DNA from: Diploscapter coronatus
Lineage: Eukaryota; Nematoda; Chromadorea; Rhabditida; Rhabditidae
Direction of reading: 5' to 3'
Assembly: GCA_964036155.1 (NCBI GenBank)
Contig: OZ038422.1
Coordinates: 19,119,201-19,183,200, forward strand
Length of the DNA: 64,000 nt
Part shown: in pieces, positions 47,298-60,075 of the stretch
How positions within the stretch are numbered: the first letter of the stretch is position 1
Layout: each line of letters opens with the position of its first letter
Notes under the pieces: generated by a model
Databases searched by the model: none
Told to the model about the DNA's origin: nothing
Seen by the model: the letters and a program-made list of their open reading frames with translations, nothing else
Translations under genes and position numbers: made by a program

Positions 47298-47594
47298 TTA
47301 ATTCGACTTGATAAACAGCTCCGAAGAGAAAGTGGAGACTAAAAGGATTATATACCTGCTTGGAGAATTCTTCAACTCAGCAATGTTCCGATGCCAACGA
47401 GCGAGATGCGGTCGATTCTTCAAATCTGCGGGGAGAATCTGCGGGTGAACTTGGAAATCACGAGCGGTTACTTCAAAACTGGAAAGATGACGGTTGGAAA
47501 TTAGGTAGAAATTCAAAAAAGATAACATCTACCTTTGGATGTAAGGGAAATCTGCCAAGAGCTTATTCAGAGCATCCGGGGATGAATCCACCAT
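47298..47594 (-). CDS. EF-1beta/delta N-terminal GST-like domain protein, no exchange domain
   Basis: Two exons (47594-47533 and 47478-47298) give 243 bases, 80 residues. The sequence ALNKLLADFPYIQSFEVTARD followed by P-H-L-A-R-W-H-R-N-I matches the small GST-C-like domain at the N terminus of elongation factor 1 beta/delta, which binds EF-1gamma. In that family an acidic region and the guanine-nucleotide exchange domain follow. Here the frame runs past a possible donor (AGCAG/GTATAT at 47356) into a short tail and stops. No exchange domain lies before the next gene, 200 bases on. It is either a stand-alone domain gene or a truncated remnant. The leader begins after TTTTCAG at about 47652, consistent with trans-splicing. 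First gene of the candidate operon. Confidence 0.55.
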
Positions 47595-48184
47595 CCAAGG
47601 AAAGGGCAACTCAGCCACTCGAAAGAGAACTTGGCACAAATTCCAGCTGAAAATAAAAACCGGGAATGAGAAATTTGGAAAAGCAGTGCGAATTTTGTAG
47701 GCGAGCAATGCGCCCGATTGCGAAAGGCGAGACAGCGAGAGAGGGAGAAATAGTGAGTGTCTTTTCCTCCCTTCCCTCGCTTCTCCCATTTCTCTCACTG
47801 GCTGATGTCTCGTTTTTTATTTTGCATCGATTCATTCAGTCATTCAGTTCGGGTCTACCCTTTGCCTCTCCCCCGGTTGTAACATTCTGCCCATTTCTAC
47901 CGTGCCCTTTCACCTGTCTTGTTTATCAGTTCCTTTATGGATTCCACTTTCTGTTCCGGTTCAAAATCCACATTTCACGCGCTTCGTGAACACGTGTTTG
48001 CCATCGATCCGCATTTGCCCTACTTTCTGTTTTTATTATTTTTTTTTTACTTTATATTTTTAGAAGACATGCAGTTGGAGAGACAGTGGATCGATTGATT
48101 GATTCCATCAGGTTTGCTTCTATAATTTGCAAGAAGAGATGCACTATTCCAGGAAGAGCAGCAGCAAGTGTCTTCCCATCAGCG
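47595..48184. other. Divergent intergenic region
   Basis: Upstream region of the candidate operon (-) and EDEM3 (+). The first 60 bases are probably leader of the EF-1beta-like gene. 47740-48060 is C/T-rich on the plus strand, the likely EDEM3 outron, ending in the acceptor near 48063. Confidence 0.45.
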
Positions 48185-51100
48185 ATGCGGCTGCAGCGGC
48201 CCTGCACTGTGGCTGTGCCGTTCTCGGTCACAGTTCTACTTCTCGCCGCACTCACTCCATTCATTTGCCATGCTAAAATTGATAAGAAAGTACTCAGGTA
48301 CAATAATTACACGTGTTCTAAACTAGGACTTCCAAGTCCGAAATGTTCAAATTCGGAATCAAGATCGGTTTCGAAGATTTTTTTATGAATCGGATTTTCA
48401 TGCATAATATAATAAATGAAAAATAATTTTTTGTGTTGTATTGGATAAGAATCTCACAATTCTGAATTTGCGTAATTCGAGAAAAGCTCAATGATTTGAT
48501 TTCAGGGAAGAAGCGTATGAGTTGTTTATGCACGGCTACAGGTCCTACATGGACTATGCATATCCTGCAGACGAATTGATGCCTCTGACCTGCAAGGGAC
48601 GATACAGGGGAATCACGCCTAGCAGAGGAGACGTCGATGACAGTCTCGGAAAGTGAGAATTTCTACCTTCTCTTCACCCTTTTATTTCTTTCTTCCAGCT
48701 TCTCGTTGACTCTGATCGATTCTCTGGACACATTGGTCGTGCTGGGCGCAGTTGATGAGTTCGAAGATGCTATCAAGGTTGGTAGAAATTTCGAGAAAAA
48801 AAACTAATAAATTGAAACTTTCAGAAAGTGATCGAAGAGGTTCGATTCGACTCGGATTTCGTGGTATCTGTCTTCGAAACCAACATCCGCATTCTTGGAG
48901 GACTGCTGTCAGGTCTGTGTCATTTTTTCTCGCTCCTTTATCTATTATCTTTTTAGCCCATCTGCTTGTGGACGTAGTCCGCGCCAAATATCCCGATCGA
49001 TTGAAATTCTACAACGGGCAGCTTCTCAGAATGGCTCAGGAAGTGGGCGACAGATTGATGCCCGCATTCAACACGACATCAGGACTGCCTTTCAGTAGGG
49101 TAAGTTTCTAACCTTTCGTCTTATTAAATAACTTTCTTTTTTCTGCGCGTCATTTGATTATCTCCATAGTTGCATGTGAGGAAAACAGAAAATGAATGCT
49201 AGACCTGCGTGTGATGGAAATAGTCATGTTCGACACTTGTGGTCATTCAAGTCTCGCATAACTTTTTTTTTTGCAGATAAACCTGCGACATGGAATGTTG
49301 GAATACCTGAAGCGACAGAAGGATACCTGCACGGCTTGCGGAGGGACGATGCTCCTGGAAATGGCGGCCCTGTCGAGGCTGACAGGCAATCCGCTCTACG
49401 AGGAGAAAGCTCGCAAAGCCATGGACTTCCTCTGGTCGCAGAGACACAGGGCTTCCGATCTGATGGGCACCGTGCTCAACATCGATTCGGGGGACTGGGT
49501 CAGAAGAGATTCGGGCATCGGAGCGGGTATTGACTCGTATTACGGTGAGTGAAACTGCTAATGAACAAATCCTAACTTTGTAACTTGTTTTAGAGTACTG
49601 TCTAAAGTCCTACATCCTCCTGAATGAAGAGGACTACTTGTTCCGGTTCAATAAGGTTGGATTTTTGGTCGGACTTTAGTATACGGGAGGTAATGAAATG
49701 CATTAAAATGATTATTCTAGGGTATAACCGAGTGCGCTGAACACAAATTTTATGTTCACTTTTAGCCAAAACGTGTTTTTGCGAAATGGATATGATATTC
49801 GTGTTCAACGCAATCGATTACCCGAAAATAACTACTTTCTAATGCATTTCGTTACCCTCTGTATACTAAATTCTTACCGAATTTTGAACAGCTTTTCTAA
49901 TTTTCAAATTCAGCACTACGACGCTGTGATGCGATACGTGAACAAAGGTCCTTTGTTTGTGGATGTCCATATGCATCGACCGACTGTCGCCAGCAGGTCA
50001 TTTATGGACTCGCTTCTCGCTTTCTGGCCTGGATTGCAGGTGAAATCACATCTTATTTGATCGTTTTCATTCACTTCTTCGATAAGTGAATAAAATTCGA
50101 ACTATGAATGAGTAATTTTTGATTTATCTGAGAAAAAAGAAAAATTATCGCAATTTTCATGTTCAGGTTCTGAAAGGCGACGTCAAGCGGGCTGTTGAGA
50201 TGCACGAAATGCTGTATCAGGTCATTCAGGTAAAAAACAGTCAGCTATCTTAGAAGAAATAAAACTCATTTTCAGAAGCACAAATTCCTCCCAGAAGCGT
50301 TCACTCACGATTTCCAAGTGCATTGGGGCGAGCATCCTCTCAGACCTGAATTCATCGAGAGCACATACTTCCTCTATCGAGCCACTAAGGATCCTCATTA
50401 TTTGGAAGTCGCTAAAAATGTTAGCCTTTTAAATTTGCATACACCGTTTTGGCTGCTTGAATGGATTGAATTTCACTTCTCATTACTCTTTTTACTAGTT
50501 CGACATCGATTGGGGGATGACACCTGCTGGCACCTCTACTCTAATGATCGACCGAATGAATTCTTTTTTCATTTTTATTCTTTTAGATAATGGATTCGAT
50601 AAACCGGTATGTTCGAGTGCCTTGTGGATTTGCAGGAGTCAAGGATGTCAGGACGATGACTCACGAAGACAGGTCAGTAATCTAGTTTTTCCCCTTCGAT
50701 TTCATATGTCCTGCTTTCAGAATGGACTCATTTGTTCTGTCCGAGACATTCAAATATCTCTACTTGATATTTGCCGAATCGGAAGACTTGCTGTTGGATC
50801 CGGATAATTTCGTGCTCACCACAGAGGCCCACTTCCTCCCGCTCAGCATTGGAGACTCCCCTGCTCCAGCACAGAGCGACGTCGACAATATGGTAAAAGG
50901 AGTTGCTTTGAAACTTGAATTTACATTGACTTTTCAGATCCGCCGCCGAGTGTTCATTCGTCCAGATGAATTGCAAGCCATGGAGAATGAGTTCGTTTCT
51001 GCGAATCCGCTCACAACGGAACATCAGACCATGGATATGGAAGAGGCTCAGATGATTAGGTTAAATTTAAACCTGTAACTTTTCCAATTATTCTACAGAT

Positions 51101-54100
51101 GCGCCCCCTCTTTTGAAAGCTAATGAAAAAGAAAGTCGTAAATGATCATGATGGACAAGATGAGTAAATTGCGTTATTTCCATTCATCGATTCGATAGAG
51201 TAACGAGAAATGCGAAAAAAAATTTAAAAAATCGATACGGAACAGTGGCGAATCAAGTAACTCTGCGTAATCGTATTATACGAGGCTCTATCAAATAGTG
51301 GATAGACCCAACTGCATTTAGTCATTCTCCGAAAAAAGGGAACGTATGCGTTCTATGATCAGTACTTTGAAATTTTACATCAGTTGCAAATTTCAGTCTT
51401 CAGTCTTTCGTTTAAAATATTCCTATTTTTCCTTTTCCTTGTAATTCCTCAAGTATTTATATTTTTCAATGGAAAAAATTGAAAGAGGTGAAGAAACAAT
51501 AACAATGTCCGAAATGTGAAATTGAAAATTTCATAATTCGGGTAAATATCAATTCATCAAACTTTTATGAATAGTTCGAATGGCTAAACAGCTGTATAAA
51601 CAACCTATCAGTCTATTTACATGCGAATTGCAGAGAACGAACGAAGAGCGTGCTAGAGGAATTGATGAACATCCATCACAAACAACAACAGCAGCCGGTA
51701 CAGACTTGCGCCAAGCCGTTAGTCAATTTGACAGGGGAATGAAGAAATAGCAGATTGTCTTTCAGATCTGAACGACTTCATGCGTGGGCGTTTTCAGCGA
51801 CGAACAAAGAACACATGCGGATGCTCAGGGAAATGGGCATCGAGGTGCAGGTTCACTCGGACGGCAGAATGCATTTGACGCATCAAAGCATTAATGTGAG
51901 TATCTAATTCTCTCTAATTTAGAACAATTAGAAAATCAAATATTTCGCAAAAATTTACATTTGCATTTGATTGAAGAGAGAATGCAAGAAATGGTCATTT
52001 CAGTATGCTAAAAATCTAAGTGCATGGATAAAATGATTGCATTTACTTCATGAAACATCACTTTGTTGTGCATTAATCATTTTGATGGTGTTGGAATTTA
52101 ACGCTGCTATTATTATACCCGAAGCAGATTCGAGTTATGTCCGATGATGTACGAAAATTGCAATAATGTTGATTTGACTTGAATCTGCTACATTTGATCA
52201 GAGCGTTTGTATTGATGGATGGATTAAGGGAGAATTGATTCAATGTATGTATGACCAATATGGGAATGGCCGTCGAGTGGACGCGACATCTGCAGCAGTG
52301 CTGATGCATTTCACCTCGTCTGTGGACGCAGTCCTCTTTCACTCGCGGTCCACTTCCGTCCAGCAATTCCTGACTGTCGTCCTTCTCGTCCTGGTCATCT
52401 GGATCCTTGCCATTCTGCTCGTGGGGATCTCGATGCTCATGGCTGGCCTGGTCGCCAAACTCGTTGATTCCGTCAGCGAATTTGAGCCAACAACTATCAC
52501 CCCTCAAATTGATCCTCCAGAGCCTAAAAAATCAAAGCCGAAAATCAAGGCAAAGAGAGATTAATTTCGGACAGGGGTGTTCGCAATTTTAATTTGAAAA
52601 GATGCCGAATCGAAACTTGAATTCCGAACACCACTGATCTCGAATTCATTCTAGACAGGTCTTACTATTTAAAGCTACTATGATAGTCTAGTCGTCAGAT
52701 CATTATTCATTTCATCATTATCAGGGACGAAGCAGGCTTTTGTGATTTGAAATTCTCGATTAATTTGTTTGTCCCCGATCTAATCACATGATCGTCCGTT
52801 TACTCCTCATGTATTCATGTTCAATCTCATCGTCTCAATGACTCTTCTTTACCAATTTCCAAACATCAGTTCACAATCTAGTTGTGTCAAGGGAAAATCT
52901 TCAACGGGAAACTCTTTCATCTGAACTTATGATTTATGATAACTTTCGTATGCATATTATCGCTAAAATATGTAAATGTTAGAGAAGAAACATTCCCACA
53001 CGTATTTTAGTGGCTTCATTTGATTGGCAAAGTGATTTCTGTGATATTTTTGAGTTTTCGAAATGCAAATTGTTATGATCTTCGAATCAAATACGAAATG
53101 AATTTATCATTTCTGCCTTTCTTTCTTCAATTTATGCAGCAAAAGTAATTATTACATAGAAAAAGACAGAAAATAGCTGAAAACTAATCGAAGCAAAACT
53201 TTATCAGAAGGCAAAACTAATTCGAACTGAAAAGCTTTTCTATTTTCAGGCTGAAAACCCGATTCTGGCGCAGTGGGGAATGGAATTCATGCAGGAAATG
53301 ATGCAGTTGGCGAACAAGCTCGAAAAGGAGAAAGGTAGGAAATTTGCCCATTGCACAGAGAGAATAACTGCACAGTGGAAGGCGATCTGGATCGGTACGT
53401 GCAGATGACTTCCCCGCCCTGGTTCGGCAAGGACATCCTCCTCGCTTCGCCTGCTCAATACGGGACTGATTTGACCATGCATGGACCGGTATGTGTGTTG
53501 TCTGATTTATATAGAAAGCTATTTGTCGTTATCCAACAAGGACTAGAAATAGGACAGTCTGGAAAAGGTTTTGCCGTGTAATGGCTAAGAATCGAGTCTC
53601 TATTTTAAAAGCGTTATTCATTTTATTTTTCCACTTATCGCTTTGTCAGCATTTATAATCTTCATAATTTTTTTTCCTAAAAGTCCATCTTTAAAAACAG
53701 GCAAATTGATTTGAATGAAAAAAACGTTTTCAGATCGAGGCAGAAGTAGTGTTCGCCAAGCCACTCTCAGCCTGTCAGCCATTGCAGAATCCAGCAGATG
53801 TCCTGGGCAGAATCGTGCTGATCGAGAGGGGCGACTGCATGTTCCAAATCAAGTCCAGAAATGCCCAATTGGCCGGTGCTAAGGCTGTCATCATTTATGG
53901 TGAGTTTATTTGAATTTTAAAATGTAAAAAGTTTAAAAAGTGATAAATGCCTTCAGTTATCCTTCTAGACGCTGCAATTTTGCTAACGAGAAATTTTATC
54001 ATTTCTAAACTAGACGTAATTAGAATTCATCTGTTCATTGTAATATCTTTAGACAATAACGATGGAACATCTGCATTAACGGCAACTTCGTTTGCTATGG

Positions 54101-55904
54101 CCGGAGATAAAGATACGCCCGATGACATCGCCATTCCTTCCGTTTTTCTATATCGGTTAGAAATTTCATCCTCATTTTTTTCGATTGTCATTTTCAGAGT
54201 CGAAGCAGAGACTATTCTGCGTGAGATCAACCGGATTTATAAACTCGGCGCAAAAAGGAAAGCCGTACTTCGGATAGCCTCCAGTGTTATTAAATCAAGT
54301 AAAATTTTGAATCACTGACAAAAATATGTGCTCGAATTGCAGAAGATGTGTTCAATCGATATCTGAGAAATCCCAAATATACTCCGACTAGGGAAACGGT
54401 AGGTTTAAAATTATTGTTGGCTTTCATCATTTTCAATCGAAACATCTTCAGTTCTGTCCACTTTCGCAAGGCGATTTCGTGCAGATCGACGATTTGGTGG
54501 TGACTTTCCGCTTCCGATTCAACGGAGTCGATCACGAAAGTGAGCCGATTGAGCATCAACAGGTTGGAATTTTTTACTCGACTCAGAATAGTCTACTCTT
54601 CCAGATCGTGGAACGTCACGTGGCAGATCTGGGTGATTTCATCGCGTTCTCTTCATCGGCTTTTCGCAACAAGTTCTTCAATTTGATGCGATCTGCTGCG
54701 TATGGATCACTAGGTCTTAATGTTAAGGTTGGTTGATACATTAGAAAGGGCTACTTCTTGCAAGAATGGGTATTTCAAAATCTTGTAGCTTGGCGAAAAA
54801 GTAAATGGAATTTGAATAGGGTGTTAAAATATTTAATGTTTTTTGTTTGCTATCTCACCAAGTCATAAGGTTGTGAGATTTCGAAATTACCAGCATGTCT
54901 TGTAAATAAAATCATCAATTTCATACTTACAAGGGAAGTTCCCACATAAGGAACTCACCGATTTTGGTAAAACGTTCCAAATAGGGGTTTTTGATGACGC
55001 TGGCCACGATTCTGAAACTAAAAAGTGCCTAATCACATTCTGAAATCTTTAATTTTTCACTCGTATTTTGTGTTGGCAAATGAGCTATGTTTGCCTATAA
55101 AATCATGCATTCAAGTTTGCAAATTTCCAAACCAAAGAAATGAATCAGGCTCAACTCGACATTCCAGGTTTACAAGTGCGATTAGGCATTTTTGGGATGA
55201 TAAAAATGATCAGCGTCATCGAACACTAATGAGAGAAGTTTCATCAAGATCTGTAGGTTCCTACGTGAGAATTTCCCTTGTCAGGAGGAATTTGAGTTAG
55301 ACTCGAAAAAGATACGAAGGGTAGGTCGCAGAGGCGAAATTTACGCTATGATTACATGATGAGTGGTGCAAATTTTATGAAATCCAGGACTAGAGATGAT
55401 ACGAAATTGTAAAGAAGATAATATAGGGTTGTTAGGTAGCACAACTATTGTGATTTAAGTTCTTCCAATGTCTGATAGATTCTAATAATAATAATAAAAA
55501 ACCAGATGCTTTGCAGTATGAACCTTTGGAAAACATGACGGAAGCGATAACAGACGCTCAGATTCGACGAATTCCTCCATTCATTTACGATTCGTATCCA
55601 GGAGAATACACGGAGGTACATTTTATTCTCATCGCCTACAGTAATTTTTCAAGAAATATACGCATTGACTAAACCAGGCTTATCATTTTGCATTGCACAA
55701 ATCACTAGTTTTCATGTTAGTGGTCAATACTGCTTCAGACAAAGCCATTGCAGATAATTGCCCCTATTTTGATATTCAGCCTTTCTCGCCATTTTTGTTG
55801 AAAACACAGTTCAAAGGATTTAAGATTTGATGTTATCGTAATTCTTTCAGGTTCGATGCACTCCAACCAATAAAATGGTGCAGTGTGTTACAATTCCTCG
55901 GTGA
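48185..55904 (+). CDS. EDEM3: ER degradation-enhancing alpha-mannosidase-like protein 3
   Basis: Twenty-five exons sum to 2853 bases, 950 residues. First exon 48185-48297, last 55851-55904. EDEM3 trims mannose from misfolded ER glycoproteins, marking them for degradation. A signal peptide ([20 protein letters not shown]) is followed by a GH47 domain of about 450 residues: [108 protein letters not shown] and a THEDRMDSF stretch. Then comes the conserved [20 protein letters not shown] and a protease-associated (PA) domain ([28 protein letters not shown]). The tail of about 300 residues is not recognised. No KDEL ending is seen (it ends in TIPR). Introns hold a nested ORF and a fold-back. Confidence 0.93.
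52235..52564 (+). CDS. ORF nested in EDEM3 intron, single membrane span
   Basis: Single-exon 109-codon frame wholly inside the 1.35-kb EDEM3 intron 51896-53249. An ATG at about 52247 gives [18 protein letters not shown]. It has a strong hydrophobic segment ([19 protein letters not shown], then [14 protein letters not shown]) and a Pro/Lys-rich basic tail ending [11 protein letters not shown] content and codon bias are above those of the surrounding intron. It could be a nested gene, a retrogene, or an alternative 3' exon of EDEM3. A hAT-like element begins eight bases after its stop, and the target duplication overlaps the stop codon. Confidence 0.5.
   Translation: MIQCMYDQYGNGRRVDATSAAVLMHFTSSVDAVLFHSRSTSVQQFLTVVLLVLVIWILAILLVGISMLMAGLVAKLVDSVSEFEPTTITPQIDPPEPKKSKPKIKAKRD
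52572..52636. mobile_element. hAT-like MITE abutting the nested ORF
   Basis: 65 bases from CAGGGGTGTTCG to GAACACCACTG. Flanks ATTTCGGA and ATCTCGAA match at 6 of 8 positions. The left flank includes the last base of the nested ORF's TAA. Confidence 0.6.
54929..55281. mobile_element. Fold-back element in EDEM3 intron
   Basis: About 353 bases. Arms of roughly 100 bases (54929-55030 and 55178-55281) are imperfect reverse complements, for example ACAAGGGAAGTTC against the inverted end ACAAGGGAAATTC, and AGTGCCTAATCAC against GTGCGATTAGGCA. Confidence 0.6.
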
Positions 55905-56794
55905 TATTTGGCAGCGATCATTTCAAAGGTAATCCCTAAAATTTATCTTAGAAACCGAGAAAAGAATTCTAGTTCAAAAATGGATGCCTATCTAACATGG
56001 CTTCCTCAGAAAATATCAGTACCTTTCGTCCCCGAATGCTCAAATTGAACCAAACCCCAATTCATTTATGGGTTTACGCATTTGGGAAGTTGTTCTAACT
56101 CAATAAATCAACCTAATATCCTCGTTTTTCTTTCCATTCCACAAATTCTGGTCAATTTATGTGTATCATGTGTTGCTAGTTTAGTTTATCGTTTAGTAAA
56201 GAATCTATAAGAACCGCAATGAATTCTTTTCATTTCTTCCTTTGCTCTAATAACTTCTAAATTATATGAAAAAGTTTTGTATTTATCATTTAAAATGGGT
56301 ATTGTTCCTCGAAAATGTTGAATTATGATGGAATTCTAATTGTATTTACGAATCGTGTATGTATAGACATTTATTGTATCTTTCAGAGACCATTCAATGG
56401 GAGTGCAATTGTCACTTTCTCTTTTTCTCTTCTGCTCCTATTTTTGTCAGTGACTGTGTGTTTATTCTTTACTAGCAAGTACATCTACGAATAGGAAACT
56501 GAATAATAAATTTCTATTGACAGATTCGAAATTGAGCATTATCTATGAGTTCCTTTGTTTTATCAACAATCACGTTGTATCTGATGAAATTGAAATGATG
56601 CAATTTAGGGGGAGTTGTGAAACAGGATTGAAGAATGACGATGCAAAGGGAAAGGCAATTGAATGGAAATGATGCGGTCATGGGAAAGGAAGGAACATGA
56701 AGAAAAACCATGAATCGTCCAATCAATCTTCAGTTCTGCTTTCATTTTTCCTCGTGCTTTTAAAATTCGAATTGTAATTTCAGGTTGTCTAAAA
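55905..56794. other. Intergenic region between EDEM3 and PTDSS1
   Basis: AT-rich, probably largely EDEM3 3' UTR at first (AATAAA at about 56102 and 56506). A TTTCAG acceptor 11 bases before the PTDSS1 ATG marks the downstream gene's start. No other gene is supported. Confidence 0.45.
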
Positions 56795-59700
56795 ATGGAC
56801 GACTCGTTTGAAGAAATGCGACAGCGTCGAAAGTACAGAGAAAGTGAAAGTTCGAGGCAGGGCGACAACGAAAGTGTAGGTCTTTTTAATAATACAAATG
56901 AATCCTGACAAATTTACGGATTTTTAAAAATTATTTTGGAAAATCTTGAAATAAATTTTTTTTTTCATTTAGCAATTTTTGCAATATGTTTGCATCACAA
57001 TAAAATAGCCTAGTTTTCAAACTCGTAGTAATCCGTTTTCTAATTTAGAATGCCTTGGATCGAGATGATCTGATCTGGAACAAAGGAGACAGAATTGGAT
57101 ATGCCGCTTCGACCAGTGGAGTGGATGCTGAAACTGATGATTTGGAAAGGTTAAAATAATATCTCTTCCAACGGTTGACTAAAACATCAAAAATGTCGGA
57201 TCCATATTTTTTGTTAAACTTTTATCTAATTTGTGACCCTTTAAGCTTACCAGAAATTTCTGTTTCGAAACTGATACCAGAAACTCAGAAGCAATACTGA
57301 TTTTTACAGTATCAAACAATGTTTAAATCCAAAGAAGGTTTCAATTTATTCAGAAGAAAACGACGTCTCCGTTCTCGAAAGGAACTCGAAAGGATCCATT
57401 TCCAAATGGTCAACGATCGAGTCGTCGATGACATAACCATGGATGTAAGTGGAAACTGAAAATTCTAGACTTCAATCATGTTATTCAGGTTCTCTACAAG
57501 CCGCACACTCTGACAATTCTCGCCATTTTATGCGTTGTGCTTCTTTACCTGGCTTTCGTTAGGTAAATAAGTAAATAATAATTTTTATCCTTCTTCATTT
57601 TCTGGCTATTGGAAAAACCGCAAGATATCATAACACGAGACATAGACAAGGTGGGATAAAAGATGGTATGTACGGGCATCTTTTCTCACACTTTCGCCAT
57701 GTCTCGTGTTATGATGTCATGTAGTTTCCAAACTCCTTTATTTGCATTTTTACTTTCCAGATATGACAGTGCAACAACCGAGAACAACGTGTATGACGGT
57801 CTGATGGGCACCCTCGTCCTGTTTCTTGTTGTCAGCGCTCTCGCATTCCCTAATGGTAATTTGTTTTCATTTATTTCTTACCTCTCGATTTGAACCGACT
57901 ATATTTTTATCAGAAGTTATCGAAGAAATAGGCTCAAGAAATTCAAAATTCTAACAAATACAGATTATAGCGAAAATGACCTGTGATAAGGAATATGGGT
58001 CCCAATTTTTGTTGAATATTTTCATATTTGAGGCCCATTCATCCGTCCCCACCCTCTGTTGTGGCGCATTGTGTTCGGTCTGTCAGTCGTCTATCTGATG
58101 ATCCTTCAATTCACTCTCTTCCAAACCTATGAGGATATCAAGAAGGTGCTCACTTGGCTGGATCCTAAAGGGCTCAGTCACACTCAACTAGAAGAGAAGG
58201 TACACGTTATTTTCTAATTTAAAAATTATGTTTTCCCTAAAGAATTTTGTAAAAAATCATTCATTCATTCTTTTTGACACAACTAGGGAATGAATTCATG
58301 ATAACTTAGAATGGAATGATTTGATGATTTGTTAGCTTATTCTTTCTTTTTTTTTATAGTTGTTTCTTTCAGGAATATGCGCAGAACTGCTCGGACGTGA
58401 CTTTGGAGCGAATCTGGTCGTACTGCGACATCTTCGCGATCGGTCACTTCACTGGCTGGGCGATGAAGGCTCTGCTCATCAGGCACTCCGTCATCTGCTG
58501 GTACATCAGTATCATGTGGGAACTCACTGAGGTACTTTATTCAAATATTATTATTATTATTTTTAATAAAATATTATTCTGGAGATATTCACTTATCTCT
58601 CTATATTAGCCTTTCGTTCTCTATCATAGCGGAAGAGCGTGAAGGGATTTGGACAAAGAAGATCTCCTCAAATTAATATCTTTGTCGATAGTAATGATTA
58701 GTATTCCTATCATTTCTATTTCAGATCGTCTTTTCCCATCTCCTGCCAAACTTCGCGGAATGCTGGTGGGACGCGATAATTATGGACGTGCTGCTGTGTA
58801 ACGGACTGGGTATTTGGTTCGGAATGAAGGTCTGCGAATTCCTCGAAATGCGCATTTTCCACTGGGAGAGTATCAAGTAATAACTGAGTACCCTTCTTTT
58901 TCAAAAGAAAAGCGTTTTCCCTCAGAGACATACCAACTCGTCGTGGCCGTTTCAAGCGTGCAGTCATGCAGTTCACTCCGGAGAGCTGGGCGAAAACTGA
59001 CTGGTTCAATGTACGGAATTTAAAGACTTTTTTTTTTTTTTTTTTTTAAATAATCAATTTTTCAGGTGTCAAACGTTTTCAAGCGAACCATTTCCATCTT
59101 CCTCTTCGTGCTAATTTGGATTGTAAGCTTGTTTATCCTTGTCCTCTTTATTCCATCCCATTTCCATCTGCAGATTTCCGAATTGAACACGTTCTTCATG
59201 AAGCACGTGTTCGCAGTGGACACCAGACACCCCGTCGTGTTCTGGCGACTCATCCTCATCGCCTGGATTTCCGCTCCTTCCATTCGGTAATTTATTTGGA
59301 TTTAAAATTTTAAAATATCATTCTGCAAATAAATTCTGGAAGGCATTCCCCATAGAATGGAGATAGAAAAAGAGTATGTTGAAAGAAACCAACTTCAATT
59401 TCTTCAGTCTACTTTTAAATTTTGTATTTTTCTGGAATGCATTTTATAAAGTTAGTAAAAGATATACTATTTTCCCTTATCATCTCACTTTCAGCCAATA
59501 TTACTTGTATGCGACAGATCCCCTGGTGAAGCGTCTGGGCATGCAGTGCTGGGTGTACTGTGCAGTGTGCGCTCTGGAAGCAGCCATCTGCATCAAATTC
59601 GGCAAGTCCATGTTCCCTGCCGTCGCAAAGACTAACATCGCTCTCTGGCTGGCTCTTTTGGTATAGTTCACTCGTTTTCTAAGATTTTATTGCATCGTAT

Positions 59701-60075
59701 TTCAGGTGGTCGGTACGTTCATCGCTATATGGATTTCGGTCAAATGGGCTGAATATTCATCGGTATGGGCTTTTTCATTTTTATGCAAAAGTCATTTTAC
59801 TGTAAATCTTTATAAACATTTTGCATTTATCCCCAAACGAATGCATGAAAGAAGATTCAGATACCTCTTAATCAAATTTCTTTTTTGAACCAGGAAATGC
59901 TATCTTTCATTTTCATTTCAACTGTTTGGTTTTTCAGGAAACGGAAGAAGTGAAAGTAGCGGGCGAAAATCGAATGTACTATTTGGATTCGTCCCACGAG
60001 AATCTGGGTGCGATTGCAGACGACGTGAAGAGAAGGAGAAGGTCTCTCGGCATTTCCGAATCTGATCTGCAATAA
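56795..60075 (+). CDS. PTDSS1: Phosphatidylserine synthase, PTDSS1 type
   Basis: Fourteen exons sum to 1536 bases, 511 residues. The enzyme swaps the head group of phosphatidylcholine or phosphatidylethanolamine for serine, in ER membranes. After a hydrophilic, Arg-rich N terminus come the conserved [125 protein letters not shown] and [13 protein letters not shown]. Multiple membrane spans follow up to WAEYSS, then a basic cytosolic tail. The match to the human enzyme is collinear. The ATG follows TTTCAG by 11 bases. The intron after 57562 contains a palindromic element. Confidence 0.95.
57609..57732. mobile_element. Palindromic MITE-like element in PTDSS1 intron
   Basis: About 124 bases. 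The left end TTGGAAAAACCGC and right end GTAGTTTCCAA are inverted, and the inner arms share ATCATAACACGAGACAT exactly. Confidence 0.65.

Larger units (their letters stand above)
40043..47594 (-). other. Candidate four-gene operon
   Basis: The EF-1beta N-domain-like protein, FARSA, MPDU1 and TIMM29 lie head to tail. Stop-to-ATG gaps are 200, 219 and 430 bases, and AATAAA signals place the last two intercistronic gaps at about 100 bases. Each ATG lies within 60 bases of a TTTCAG-type acceptor that has no upstream exon. Confidence 0.55.
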
